Assembly: GCA_036278755.1 (NCBI GenBank)
Contig: DASUKL010000131.1
Coordinates: 1-36,100 of the forward strand
From: DASUKL01 sp036278755
GTDB taxonomy: Bacteria > Chloroflexota > Limnocylindria > Limnocylindrales > CSP1-4
DNA length: 36,100 nt
Direction of reading: 5' to 3'
This document shows positions 14,561-22,246 of this stretch, in pieces; position 1 is the first letter of the stretch, and the number at the start of each line of letters is the position of its first letter. The position numbers were made by a program, and so were the translations under genes. Below the pieces are notes generated by a model, which saw nothing but the letters and a program-made list of their open reading frames with translations, had not been told where the DNA came from and did no database searches.

Positions 14561-15576
14561 GCTGCCGCCCCACCACTGGTCACCGGCCCGCCGCTGGTCA
14601 GCTGGAGGAAGAGGGCCTCGAGGTCGTTGCCGCCCTCGAGCCGCGAGGCGTAGAGGCCGGCCTGGGCCAGGGCCCGATTGACCTCCGCCGAGCGGGCCGG
14701 GTCGTACCGCACGGCGAGCCAGGCATGGGGGCCGTCGATCGTGGGCGCCGAGGTGCTGCCCTCCCCTGCCAGCCCGACCAGGGCGGCCGTGGCCGCCGCC
14801 ACCTCGTCGCCCGCCACCCGGACCCGGACGTGCCCGCCGCCGGCGAGCAGCTCCTGCATCCGGCCCTCGCGCACCACCCGGCCCTTGGCCACGATGCCCA
14901 CGACATCGGCCAGGACCTGGATCTCAGGCAGGATGTGGCTGGAGACGAAGACGGTCTTGCCCTGCGAGGCGAGGTAGCGGAGCGTCTCCCGCATGGCCAC
15001 GATGCCGGCCGGGTCGAGCCCGTTGGCCGGCTCGTCGAGGAGCAGCAGGCGGGGGTCGTTGAGCAGCGCGGCGCAGATGCCCAGACGCTGCTTCATGCCC
15101 AGCGAATAGGTCTGGACCTTGTCGCCGGCCCGGTCGCGGAGGCCCAGCAGCTCGAGCAGCTCCTCGATCCGCGAGGCGGGCACCGCGGCGCCGGTGGCGG
15201 CCAGGGCCTGGAGGTTGGCCCGAGCCGAGAGGTAGGGGTAGAAGGCCGGCGTCTCGACCAGCGCCCCGACTTCGAAGAGGCGGTGGCGATCGCGCCGCCC
15301 GAACGGCGCGCCGAGGACCTGGATCGAGCCCCGATCGGGGTGGATGAGCCCGGTCAGGAGGCGCATCGTGGTCGTCTTGCCGGCCCCGTTCGGCCCGAGG
15401 AAGCCGTAGACCACGCCGCTGGGCACGGACAGCTCCAGGCCGTCCAGGGCGACCTGGGCCCCGAAGCGCTTGTAGAGGCCGCGGGTGGCCAGGGCCAGGC
15501 CGTCGAGCGAGGCCCTCGCGGCCGGTGTCGCCCCGGCGGGCGCGGTTCCCGAGAGTCGGGTCGGAGGGCCGCTCAC
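14557..15576 (-). CDS. ABC transporter ATP-binding protein
   Basis: A 339-residue ATPase. An N-terminal Pro/Ala-rich stretch (1-28) precedes the nucleotide-binding domain with GPNGAGKTT, LVETPAFYPYLSARANL at the Q-loop region, the signature YSLGMKQR, LLLLDEPANGLDP (Walker B and D-loop) and a switch His in FVSSHIL. The C-terminal part resembles that of bacitracin/BcrA-type exporters. The GTG start overlaps the ruvB stop (GTGA) and its stop overlaps the permease start. In many bacteria queA sits here between ruvB and tgt; this exporter pair takes its place. Confidence 0.92.
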   Translation of the reverse strand: MSGPPTRLSGTAPAGATPAARASLDGLALATRGLYKRFGAQVALDGLELSVPSGVVYGFLGPNGAGKTTTMRLLTGLIHPDRGSIQVLGAPFGRRDRHRLFEVGALVETPAFYPYLSARANLQALAATGAAVPASRIEELLELLGLRDRAGDKVQTYSLGMKQRLGICAALLNDPRLLLLDEPANGLDPAGIVAMRETLRYLASQGKTVFVSSHILPEIQVLADVVGIVAKGRVVREGRMQELLAGGGHVRVRVAGDEVAAATAALVGLAGEGSTSAPTIDGPHAWLAVRYDPARSAEVNRALAQAGLYASRLEGGNDLEALFLQLTSGGPVTSGGAAA

Positions 15577-16682
15577 CCGGCCGACCCCGGGGATCCGTCG
15601 CTGCGCACCGGGCTGAGGGCGGTCTGGCCGTCCCAGAGGCCCGGATCGGAGCGCTCCGAGCGGCGCGGCGGGGGAACCTCGTAGCCCAGGCCCCGGAGGT
15701 GCTCCCGGGCCCGTTCGGTGGCCACGCGGCCCTGGGGGGTGCGGTCCAGGAAACCGAGCTGCAGGAGGAACGGCTCGTAGACGTCCTCGATGGTCTCGAC
15801 CTCCTCGCCCAGCACGGCCGCCACGGCCGCACCGCCCACCGGACCCGAAGCGAACTTCTGGACGATGGCCGCCAGGAGGCGCCGGTCGGTCGTGTCGAGC
15901 CCCTCCTCGTCGATGTCCATGGCCAGCATGGCGGCGTCCGCCTCGCGGGCCGTGATGCGCCCGTCGGCCTGGACCTGGGCGAAGTCGCGGACCCGCTTGA
16001 GGAGCCGGTTGACGATGCGCGGCGTGCCCCGGCCGCGGCGGGCCAGGATGCCCACGGCCTCGGGCTCGATGGCCACCTCGAGGATGCGGGCCGAGCGCTC
16101 GACGATCGTGGCCAGCTCCTCGGCGGTGTAGTAGTCGAGCCGATGGATGGCTCCGAAACGGTCGCGGAGGGGGCTGCTGATGCGGCCGGCCCGGGTCGTC
16201 GCCCCGACCACCGTGAAGGGCTTCAGGCCCAGGCGCAGGGAGCGCGCGCTGGGGCCCTTGCCGATCATGACGTCGATGGCGTAGTCCTCCATGGCCGGGT
16301 ACAGGATCTCCTCGACGCTGTGGTTGAGGCGGTGGATCTCGTCGACGAACAGGACGTCGCGCTCATCGAGGTTGGTCAGGATGGCGGCCAGGTCCCCGGG
16401 CCGCTCGACGGCCGGCCCCGAGGTGGTGTGGATGCTGACCCCCAGCTCCCGGGCCACGATGTTGGCCAGCGTCGTCTTGCCCAGGCCGGGCGGGCCATAG
16501 AGCAGGATGTGGTCGGCCGCCTCCCCGCGCTGGCGGGCGGCCTCCAGGAGGATGGCCAGGTTGGCCTTGACCTGTTCCTGGCCGATGTACTCGGCCAGCG
16601 AGCGCGGCCGGAGGCTCTGCTCGACGGCCACCTCCTCCACGGCCAGGGCCGCCGAACCCACGATCCGCCCGTCGTCGTCCAT
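15573..16682 (-). CDS. ruvB: Holliday junction branch migration ATPase RuvB
   Basis: A 369-residue AAA+ motor that drives branch migration with RuvA. LRPRSLAEYIGQ opens the core, Walker A is GPPGLGKT (63-70), Walker B FVDEIH (112-117), sensor region VVGATTRAGRISSPLRDRFG, then a winged-helix domain ending near LGFLDRTPQGRVAT. About 30 residues of Arg/Ser/Pro/Gly-rich tail follow. The ATG at 16682 has no Shine-Dalgarno; a -10 box ends 7 nt before it, so the mRNA from the local promoter is probably leaderless. It can also be read through from ruvA. Confidence 0.97.
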   Translation of the reverse strand: MDDDGRIVGSAALAVEEVAVEQSLRPRSLAEYIGQEQVKANLAILLEAARQRGEAADHILLYGPPGLGKTTLANIVARELGVSIHTTSGPAVERPGDLAAILTNLDERDVLFVDEIHRLNHSVEEILYPAMEDYAIDVMIGKGPSARSLRLGLKPFTVVGATTRAGRISSPLRDRFGAIHRLDYYTAEELATIVERSARILEVAIEPEAVGILARRGRGTPRIVNRLLKRVRDFAQVQADGRITAREADAAMLAMDIDEEGLDTTDRRLLAAIVQKFASGPVGGAAVAAVLGEEVETIEDVYEPFLLQLGFLDRTPQGRVATERAREHLRGLGYEVPPPRRSERSDPGLWDGQTALSPVRSDGSPGSAG

Positions 16683-16689
16683 GGCCCTC

Positions 16690-16718
16690 AGTCTAGCAGG
16701 TCAGGGCGTCGATGTGAA
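16690..16718 (-). promoter_or_regulatory. Leaderless promoter of ruvB
   Basis: On the minus strand TTCACA (16718-16713) and TAGACT (16695-16690) are 17 bp apart. The -10 ends 7 nt before the ruvB ATG, so transcription would begin at or next to the start codon. The -35 overlaps the LexA-type box. Confidence 0.6.
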
Positions 16719-16728
16719 CAGGTGTTCG
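16715..16728 (-). promoter_or_regulatory. LexA-type SOS box overlapping the ruvB -35
   Basis: The minus strand reads CGAACACCTGTTCA, with a perfect GAAC-N4-GTTC palindrome (16716-16727). It matches the Bacillus/actinobacterial LexA consensus CGAACRNRYGTTYC at 12 of 14 positions. LexA bound here would block the -35 element. No lexA gene lies in the window. Confidence 0.6.
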
Positions 16729-16735
16729 ACTCGCC

Positions 16736-17347
16736 TCAGTCGCGCCGCAGGCCGTGGAGGGCCGCCTTGACCCGATCCTCCAGGCTGGCCGCGGGCGGCA
16801 GGCTGGCGATGGCCGCCCGGGCCGCGTCTCGGGCCTCGCCGGCGGCGTAGCCCAGGGCCTGGAGGGCGGCCACGACCTCCGACTCGGCGCCCGCCGGGGT
16901 GCCGCTCCCGACCCCACCGCCCCCGGCCACGCTGGCCGCCATGCCTGCCGCAGCGACCTTCTCCTTGAGCTCGAGGCAGATGCGGGCGGCCAGCCGCTTG
17001 CCGACCCCGCTGACGCCGATCAGGACCGCCTCGTCACCCTGGAGGATGGCCAGCTGCAGGTCGGCCACCGGCCGTGCCGCGACGATGGCCAGGGCCACCT
17101 TGGGCCCCACGCCGGTGACGGTCAGGAGGAGCTCGAAGAAGCCCAGCTCCTCGGGCGTGCGGAAGCCGTACAACGCCTGGGCGTCCTGGCGCACGAGGTG
17201 GTGGGTGTAGAGCTTGAGCCGCTCGCCCGTCCGGGCCCGGGCCAGGACGCCCGGCCCGGCGAAGACGCGGTAGCCCAGGCCGCCGACCTCGACCACCAGC
17301 CCGTCCGGCCCCACGGCTCCCACCACGCCGTCGACCGAGGCGATCAT
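16736..17347 (-). CDS. ruvA: Holliday junction DNA helicase subunit RuvA
   Basis: A 203-residue protein. Domain I (MIASVDGVVGAVGPDGLVVE, VGGLGYRV) is the OB fold, followed by LYTHHLVRQDAQALYGF. Two helix-hairpin-helix motifs are visible (LTVTGVGPKVALAIV and GVSGVGKRLAARICLELK). A Gly/Ala linker leads to the C-terminal RuvB-binding helices (EVVAALQALGYAAGEARDA). It binds the four-way junction and loads RuvB. It starts 40 nt after ruvC and ends 53 nt before ruvB, where a second promoter lies. Confidence 0.96.
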   Translation of the reverse strand: MIASVDGVVGAVGPDGLVVEVGGLGYRVFAGPGVLARARTGERLKLYTHHLVRQDAQALYGFRTPEELGFFELLLTVTGVGPKVALAIVAARPVADLQLAILQGDEAVLIGVSGVGKRLAARICLELKEKVAAAGMAASVAGGGGVGSGTPAGAESEVVAALQALGYAAGEARDAARAAIASLPPAASLEDRVKAALHGLRRD

Positions 17348-17387
17348 CCGGCCGCCGTCCGGGCCACCGGCTGGCCGCCGTCCGGAC

Positions 17388-17891
17388 TCATCCGCCGCCC
17401 GACCCCGCGGCGACCTCGGGCCGCACGGCGTGGGCCACGCAGATGGCCACGGCCAGGGCGTCGGCGGCGTCGTCGGGCCGCGGCAGGGCCGGCAGGCCGA
17501 GGAGCGCCTGGACCATGCGCTGGACCTGCCCCTTCTCCGCCCGGCCGTGGCCGGTCACGGCCTGCTTGACCTCGTGCGGCCCGTACTCGTGGATGGCCAG
17601 CCCGTGGCGGGCGGCGACGAGGAGGACGACCCCCCGGGCCTCGCCCACGGCCGTGGCCGTCCTCACGTTCTTGTTGAAGAAGAGGCGCTCCACGGCCACG
17701 AGCAGCGGCCGATGCTCCTCGACGAGGCCATCGAGGCCCTGCTCGATGAGCATGAGGCGCTGGGCCAGGGGCAGGCCGGCGGGCGTCTCCAGACAGCCGT
17801 AATCGACCGCCCGCAGGCGGGCCGAGCCCGTCCGTTCCACCAGCCCGTAGCCGGTGCGCGCCGTCCCGGGATCGACGCCCAGGACGATCAA
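17388..17891 (-). CDS. ruvC: Holliday junction resolvase RuvC
   Basis: A 167-residue RNase H-fold endonuclease that cuts junctions presented by RuvAB. The catalytic residues are present: D7 in GVDPGTARTGYG, Glu in AVERLFFNKNVRTA, and the Asp pair in PDDAADALAVAI. The HEVKQAVTGHGRAEKGQVQ stretch is the DNA-contacting region. The start is TTG 17891, overlapping the yebC stop (TTGA); there is no better start. Length is normal. Confidence 0.96.
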   Translation of the reverse strand: MIVLGVDPGTARTGYGLVERTGSARLRAVDYGCLETPAGLPLAQRLMLIEQGLDGLVEEHRPLLVAVERLFFNKNVRTATAVGEARGVVLLVAARHGLAIHEYGPHEVKQAVTGHGRAEKGQVQRMVQALLGLPALPRPDDAADALAVAICVAHAVRPEVAAGSGGG

Positions 17892-18640
17892 GCCGGGCTG
17901 ACCTCGGCGAAGACCTCGTCGGGGATGTCGAAGTTGGCCGTCACGCGCTGGACGTCGTCCTGGTCCTCGAGATGCTCGACCAGGCGCAGGTTCTGGCGGG
18001 CGTGGCCGGCGTCGACCTCGACCGTCGTCTTGGGCTGCATGGCCAGCTCGGCGTCGGCGATGGGATAGCCGGCCGCCTCGAGGGCCTGGCGGACCTGTTC
18101 GAGCTCGGTGGCTTCGGTCGTGATCTCGATGGGATCGGCTTCGGCGTCGACGTCGGCGGCTCCGGCGTCGATGGCCGCCAGGGCTACCTCATCGGGGTCC
18201 TGGCCGTTGCGCTCGACGGTGATCACGCCGCGCTGCTCGAACTGCCAGGCCACCGCGCCGCTGCCCGCCAGTTGGCCGCCGGCCTTGGTGAAGATGGCCC
18301 GCACGTCGGCCGCGGTGCGGTTGCGGTTGTCCGTGGCGGCCTCGACGAGGATGGCCACGCCGCCCGGACCGTAGCCCTCGTAGACGATCTCCTCGAAGGC
18401 CTCCGCCTCGCCGCCGGCGCCCGAGCCGCGCTCGATGGCCCGCTTGATGTTGTCGGCGGGCATGTTCAGCGAGCGGGCCTTGTCCATGGCCATGCGCAGG
18501 CGATAGTTCGCGTCGGGGTCAGGACCGCCGCGGGCGGCGATGCTGATCTCGCGGGCGACCTTGGTGAAGACGGCGCCCCGCTTGGCGTCGTTGGCGCCCT
18601 TCTGGCGCTTGATCTGGGTCCATTTGGAGTGTCCGGACAT
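17888..18640 (-). CDS. yebC: YebC/PmpR family protein
   Basis: A 250-residue protein starting with the hallmark MSGHSKWTQIKRQKGANDAK. Other landmarks are FTKVAREISIAARGGPDPDAN, NMPADNIKRAIERG and YEGYGPGGVAILVEAATDNRNRT (in part). Family members bind DNA and act as regulators, and some act at the ribosome on polyproline stalls. The ATG at 18640 matches the family; an ATG 21 nt upstream is in frame but would overlap the -10 element. It heads the ruvCAB run, a common arrangement (yebC-ruvC-ruvA-ruvB). Confidence 0.95.
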   Translation of the reverse strand: MSGHSKWTQIKRQKGANDAKRGAVFTKVAREISIAARGGPDPDANYRLRMAMDKARSLNMPADNIKRAIERGSGAGGEAEAFEEIVYEGYGPGGVAILVEAATDNRNRTAADVRAIFTKAGGQLAGSGAVAWQFEQRGVITVERNGQDPDEVALAAIDAGAADVDAEADPIEITTEATELEQVRQALEAAGYPIADAELAMQPKTTVEVDAGHARQNLRLVEHLEDQDDVQRVTANFDIPDEVFAEVSPA

Positions 18641-18648
18641 CGGGTGGG

Positions 18649-18658
18649 ATTCTACTAT
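18649..18658. promoter_or_regulatory. Overlapping divergent -10 elements between yebC and the EF-G-like gene
   Basis: Minus-strand TAGAAT (18654-18649) ends 8 nt before the yebC ATG, so yebC would be leaderless. Plus-strand TACTAT (18653-18658) overlaps it and could serve the EF-G-like gene, which has a roughly 45-nt leader with GAGGA 7 nt before its ATG. Neither strand shows a convincing -35. Confidence 0.4.
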
Positions 18659-18706
18659 CATGGCCTCGACCCTCCGTCCCCTCCCCCGCCCAGTCGAGGA
18701 TCCGGC

Positions 18707-20785
18707 ATGAAGAGCGTCGCCCCCGAGCGCCTCCGCAACGTCGTCCTGGCCGGTCATGCCAACGCCGGCAAGACCACCCTGGCGGAGCACCTGCTCTTCG
18801 CCGCAGGGGCCATCACCCGCGTGGGTCGGGTGGCCGACGGCACGGCCAGCCTGGACTTCGAGGCGGAGGAGCAGAAGCGCAACCTGACCCTCTCCCTGGC
18901 CGTCCACAGCTTCGACCACGACGACCACCGCATCACCCTCATCGACACGCCCGGCTATGCCGACTTCGTGGGCGAGGTCGTGGAGGGCTTCGCCGCGGCC
19001 GACGGGGCGCTGCTGGTCATGGATGCCGCGGGCGGGGTGGAGGCCGGCACGGAGACGGCCATCGGTCTCGGGCGCAGCCGCGGCACGGCGGCCCTCTTCG
19101 TCCTCACCCGCTGCGACCGCGAGAACGCCGACCCGGGCGCGGCCCTCGACGCCCTGCGCCAGGCCTTCGGCACGAAGCTGGCCCCCCTCCAGGTGGCCAT
19201 CGGGGCCGGCGACACGTTCCGCGGCTACGTCGACCTCGTCCACCGCCGGGCCTGGCTCTACGACCAGGGCAAGCGGACCGAGGCGCCCGTGCCGAGCGAG
19301 CTGGAGGCCGAGGTCGCCCGGCGCCGGGACCAGCTCCTGGAGGCCGCCGCCGAGGCCGATGACGACGTCCTGGCCAAGTACCTCGAGGGCCAGGAGGTCA
19401 CCGACGAGGAGCTCGAGACCTGCCTCCATACGGGCGTCCGGGAGAGCATCCTGGCCCCGGTCGTCGTCGTCTCCGCCGAGAAGCTCATCGGCGTGGAGGG
19501 CCTCCTCGACGCCATCGTGCGCTACCTGCCTTCGCCGGCCGAGGAACGACCCACCGCCGCCCGCGACGGGGCCGGCAAGGAGGTCGCCGTGCCGCCCTCC
19601 CGCGAGGGTCCCCTCCTGGTCCACGTCTTCAAGACCGCGGCCGACCCCTTCGTCGGCCGCCTCAGTTACCTCCGCGTCCGCTCCGGCGTCGTCCGCTCCC
19701 ACGACCACGTCTGGAACCCGGCCCGCGGCGAGGAGGAGCGGATCGGCCAGCTGCTCCTCCTGAAGGGCAAGGACCAGGAGCCCGCCGGCGAGCTGGGAGC
19801 CGGCGAGATCGGGGCCGTGGCCAAGCTCAACGCGACCGAGACGGGGGATACCCTGACCTCCCACGAGCGGCCCCTGACCCTGGACCCGCTCGACTTCCCC
19901 GAGCCCAGCCTGGCGGTGGCCGTGGAGCCCCAGAGCCAGGCCGACCTGGACAAGCTCTCCAGCGCCCTGGGCCGGCTCCAGGAGGAGGACCGCACGGTCC
20001 GCGTGGAGCGCCATCCGGAGACCGCCGAGCAGCTCCTGTGGGCCCAGGGCGAGAACCACGTGGCCGTCACCTCGGAGCGCCTGAGGCGCAAGTTCGGGAC
20101 GACGGTCGTGACCCGGCCGCCGCGCATCCCCTACCGCGAGACGATCCGGGGCCGGACCCAGGTAGAGGGCCGGCACAAGAAGCAGACCGGCGGCCACGGC
20201 CAGTTCGGCCATGTCTGGCTGGAGATCGAGCCCAACCCGGGCGGCGGGGTGGCCTTCGACGAGCGGGTCGTGGGCGGCTCCGTGCCGCGTCAGTATTTCC
20301 CCGGCGTCGAGAAGGGGGTCCGCGAGGTGGCCTCCAGGGGGCCCGTGGCCGGCTACCCGGTCATCGACTTCAAGGCCACGCTCTACGACGGCTCCTTCCA
20401 CACCGTCGACTCCGACGAGCTGTCGTTCAAGCTGGCCGCCTCGATGGCCACCCGGCGGGGCATCCAGGAGGCCAAGCCGGTGCTCCTCGAGCCGATCATG
20501 GACGTCGAGATCCGGGTCCCCGAGGCCTACATGGGCGACGTGAACCGGGACCTCAACACGCGTCGCGGCCGGGTCCTGGGCATGGACGCCCTCGACGGGC
20601 AGCAGGTGGTCCACGCCCACGTGCCGCAGGCCGAGCTGGCCGCCTACGCCACCGAGCTCCGCTCCCTGACCGGCGGCCGGGGCCGTTTCCGGGCCAGCCT
20701 GGACCACTACGAGGAGGTCCCCACCCACGTGGCCCAGAAGATCATCGAGGCCCACAAGAAGGAGACCGAGGCCGCCGGCCACTGA
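18707..20785 (+). CDS. Elongation factor G-like GTPase (EF-G2 type)
   Basis: 692 residues with EF-G architecture: G domain, domain II, and domains III-V. Motifs are GHANAGKTT (16-24), a switch I segment RNLTLSLAV, and DTPGY (80-84). The G4 position reads TRCD (134-137) instead of NKxD. Domain IV has GRTQVEGRHKKQTGGHGQFG, and the C-terminal region LLEPIMDVEIRVPEAYMGDV is well kept. This resembles the EF-G paralogues often labelled EF-G2 rather than canonical FusA, which elongates translation. The role of the paralogue is not established. It is a lone plus-strand gene, divergent from yebC. The ATG at 18707 has GAGGA 7 nt upstream. Confidence 0.93.
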   Translation: MKSVAPERLRNVVLAGHANAGKTTLAEHLLFAAGAITRVGRVADGTASLDFEAEEQKRNLTLSLAVHSFDHDDHRITLIDTPGYADFVGEVVEGFAAADGALLVMDAAGGVEAGTETAIGLGRSRGTAALFVLTRCDRENADPGAALDALRQAFGTKLAPLQVAIGAGDTFRGYVDLVHRRAWLYDQGKRTEAPVPSELEAEVARRRDQLLEAAAEADDDVLAKYLEGQEVTDEELETCLHTGVRESILAPVVVVSAEKLIGVEGLLDAIVRYLPSPAEERPTAARDGAGKEVAVPPSREGPLLVHVFKTAADPFVGRLSYLRVRSGVVRSHDHVWNPARGEEERIGQLLLLKGKDQEPAGELGAGEIGAVAKLNATETGDTLTSHERPLTLDPLDFPEPSLAVAVEPQSQADLDKLSSALGRLQEEDRTVRVERHPETAEQLLWAQGENHVAVTSERLRRKFGTTVVTRPPRIPYRETIRGRTQVEGRHKKQTGGHGQFGHVWLEIEPNPGGGVAFDERVVGGSVPRQYFPGVEKGVREVASRGPVAGYPVIDFKATLYDGSFHTVDSDELSFKLAASMATRRGIQEAKPVLLEPIMDVEIRVPEAYMGDVNRDLNTRRGRVLGMDALDGQQVVHAHVPQAELAAYATELRSLTGGRGRFRASLDHYEEVPTHVAQKIIEAHKKETEAAGH

Positions 20786-20798
20786 CCGCCGGACGGCT

Positions 20799-20893
20799 CT
20801 CCCCTCGCCAGGACCACGCGCCCGGCTCCGGGGCCGGGCTCCCCTCGCCAGGCCCACGCGGCCGGCTCCGGGGCCGGCGCTCCCCCCCGCCAG
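20799..20893. repeat. 40-bp tandem repeat with GC hairpins between convergent genes
   Basis: A unit starting CTCCCCTCGCCAGG begins at 20799, 20839 and, degenerate, at 20880, giving a period of 40-41 bp. Each full unit holds an inverted repeat such as GCCGGC-TCCGGG-GCCGGC (second copy). It fills the space between the stops of the EF-G-like gene and tyrS. It may act as a two-way terminator; there is no T-tract. Confidence 0.7.
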
Positions 20894-20896
20894 CGT

Positions 20897-22189
20897 TCAG
20901 CCCTCGAGGCGACCCACGCTCAGGCGGCGTTTGCCGGCCCGCAGGACGAGCCACGCACCGTGGAGCGGCGCGGGGACCGGCGCGTCCGGGGCGGTCAGCC
21001 GCGTGCCGTTGATGCTCAGGCCGCCCTGGGCCACGGCCCGCCGGGCCTCGCCCCGTGAGGCGAACAGCCCCGAGGCCACGGCCAGGTCCAGGACGTCGCC
21101 CCGCAGCGCCGCCTCCCCGAAGGCGAAGCCCTCGGCGTGGGCGTGCAGCTGGGCCAGGATCGCCGGGTCGTCGATGGGCTGGCCGGAGAAGGCCGCCTCT
21201 GCCACCCGGGCCTGCAGATCGGCCTCCGCCGCCCCATGGACCCGAGCCGTGAGGTCGTGGGCGAAGGCGCGCTGGGCGGGCCGGCGTTCGGGCTCGGCTG
21301 CCTGCTGGGCCTCGAGGTCGGCCACCTCCTCCTGGCCGAACAGGGTCAGCATGCGGAGCAGCGAGCCGACCGTGGCGTCGTCCTGGGTCACGCAGTACTG
21401 GTAGAAGGCGTAGGGCGAGGTCAGGCGAGCGTCGAGGAATACCGCCCCGCGCGCGGTCTTGCCCATCTTCTCCCCGGCCGCATTGAGCAGCAGCGGCGAG
21501 CAGAGGGCGTAGCAGGTCGGCTCGGCACCCTCCTCGCGCCCTTCCGCCCGGCGGATGAGCTCGAGCCCGGCCGTGATGTTGCCCCACTGGTCGCTGCCGC
21601 CCATCTGCAGCTCGACCCCGTAGTCGCGGTGGAGGACCAGGAAGTCGGTGGCCTGGAGGGTCATGTAGCTGAACTCGGTATAGGACATCCCGCCGGCCAG
21701 GCGCTGCTGGACCGAGTCCTTGGCCAGCATCGTGCCCATCGTGAAGTGCTTGCCCACGTCGCGCAGGAAGTCGAGCAGCCCGAAGCCTCCCAGCCAGTCG
21801 CGGTTGTCGACCATCAGGCCCCCGCCCGGCCCGGCCCCGAACTCGATGAAGCGGCCCAGCTGATCGCGGATGGCGGCCTTGTTGGCGGCCAGCGTGCCCT
21901 CGTCGAGGAGGTTCCGCTCGGCGCTCGTGCCTGACGGGTCGCCGATCATGCCCGTCCCCCCGCCGACCACGGCCACCGGCCGGCCGCCGGCCCGCTGCAG
22001 GTGGGTCAGGAGGAAGACCTGCACGAGGTGGCCCACATGCAGCGAGGGCCCCGTGGGATCGAAGCCCACGTAGCCGCTGATGGGCCCCCGGGCCAGGCGC
22101 TCCTCGAGGCCCTCCGAGGCGCTGGCCAGCATGCCCCGCCAGCGCAGCTCGGCGAGCAGGTCGATGGAGGGCGTACGGCTGGCGGACAC
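20897..22189 (-). CDS. tyrS: Tyrosyl-tRNA synthetase
   Basis: A 430-residue class I synthetase that charges tRNA-Tyr. Landmarks are the opening IDLLAELRWRGM, the HIGH-type HVGH (51-54) in FDPTGPSLHVGH, GGSDQWGNITAG, and the KMSKS-type KMGKT in LLNAAGEKMGKTARG. A C-terminal S4 RNA-binding domain contains SRGEARRAVAQGGLSING. GTG 22189 is chosen because it gives the normal N-terminus and GGAGG lies 11 nt upstream; the frame continues upstream without protein-like content. The leader is only about 30 nt, too short for a T-box. Confidence 0.96.
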   Translation of the reverse strand: MSASRTPSIDLLAELRWRGMLASASEGLEERLARGPISGYVGFDPTGPSLHVGHLVQVFLLTHLQRAGGRPVAVVGGGTGMIGDPSGTSAERNLLDEGTLAANKAAIRDQLGRFIEFGAGPGGGLMVDNRDWLGGFGLLDFLRDVGKHFTMGTMLAKDSVQQRLAGGMSYTEFSYMTLQATDFLVLHRDYGVELQMGGSDQWGNITAGLELIRRAEGREEGAEPTCYALCSPLLLNAAGEKMGKTARGAVFLDARLTSPYAFYQYCVTQDDATVGSLLRMLTLFGQEEVADLEAQQAAEPERRPAQRAFAHDLTARVHGAAEADLQARVAEAAFSGQPIDDPAILAQLHAHAEGFAFGEAALRGDVLDLAVASGLFASRGEARRAVAQGGLSINGTRLTAPDAPVPAPLHGAWLVLRAGKRRLSVGRLEG

Positions 22190-22246
22190 GGGCGGATGGG
22201 CCTCCGGAGGGACGGGACGGGCTCGTATGCTATCGTGCCGCGCGAC
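22190..22246. promoter_or_regulatory. Divergent promoter region of tyrS and the penicillin-binding protein gene
   Basis: The shared core TATGCTA (22226-22232) gives TATGCT on the plus strand, 15 nt before the PBP ATG, and TAGCAT on the minus strand, about 37 nt before tyrS. No good -35 is visible on either strand. An in-frame GTG at 22235 is a less likely PBP start. Confidence 0.4.

Noticed and set aside
18641..20857. Extension of the yebC frame upstream across the EF-G-like gene (about 740 residues)
   Set aside because: It is antisense to a clear EF-G-like gene, and YebC proteins start at MSGHSKW; the divergent -10 elements also lie inside it.
22190..22230. T-box riboswitch before tyrS
   Set aside because: The leader between the likely -10 and the GTG is about 30 nt, with no room for a T-box.
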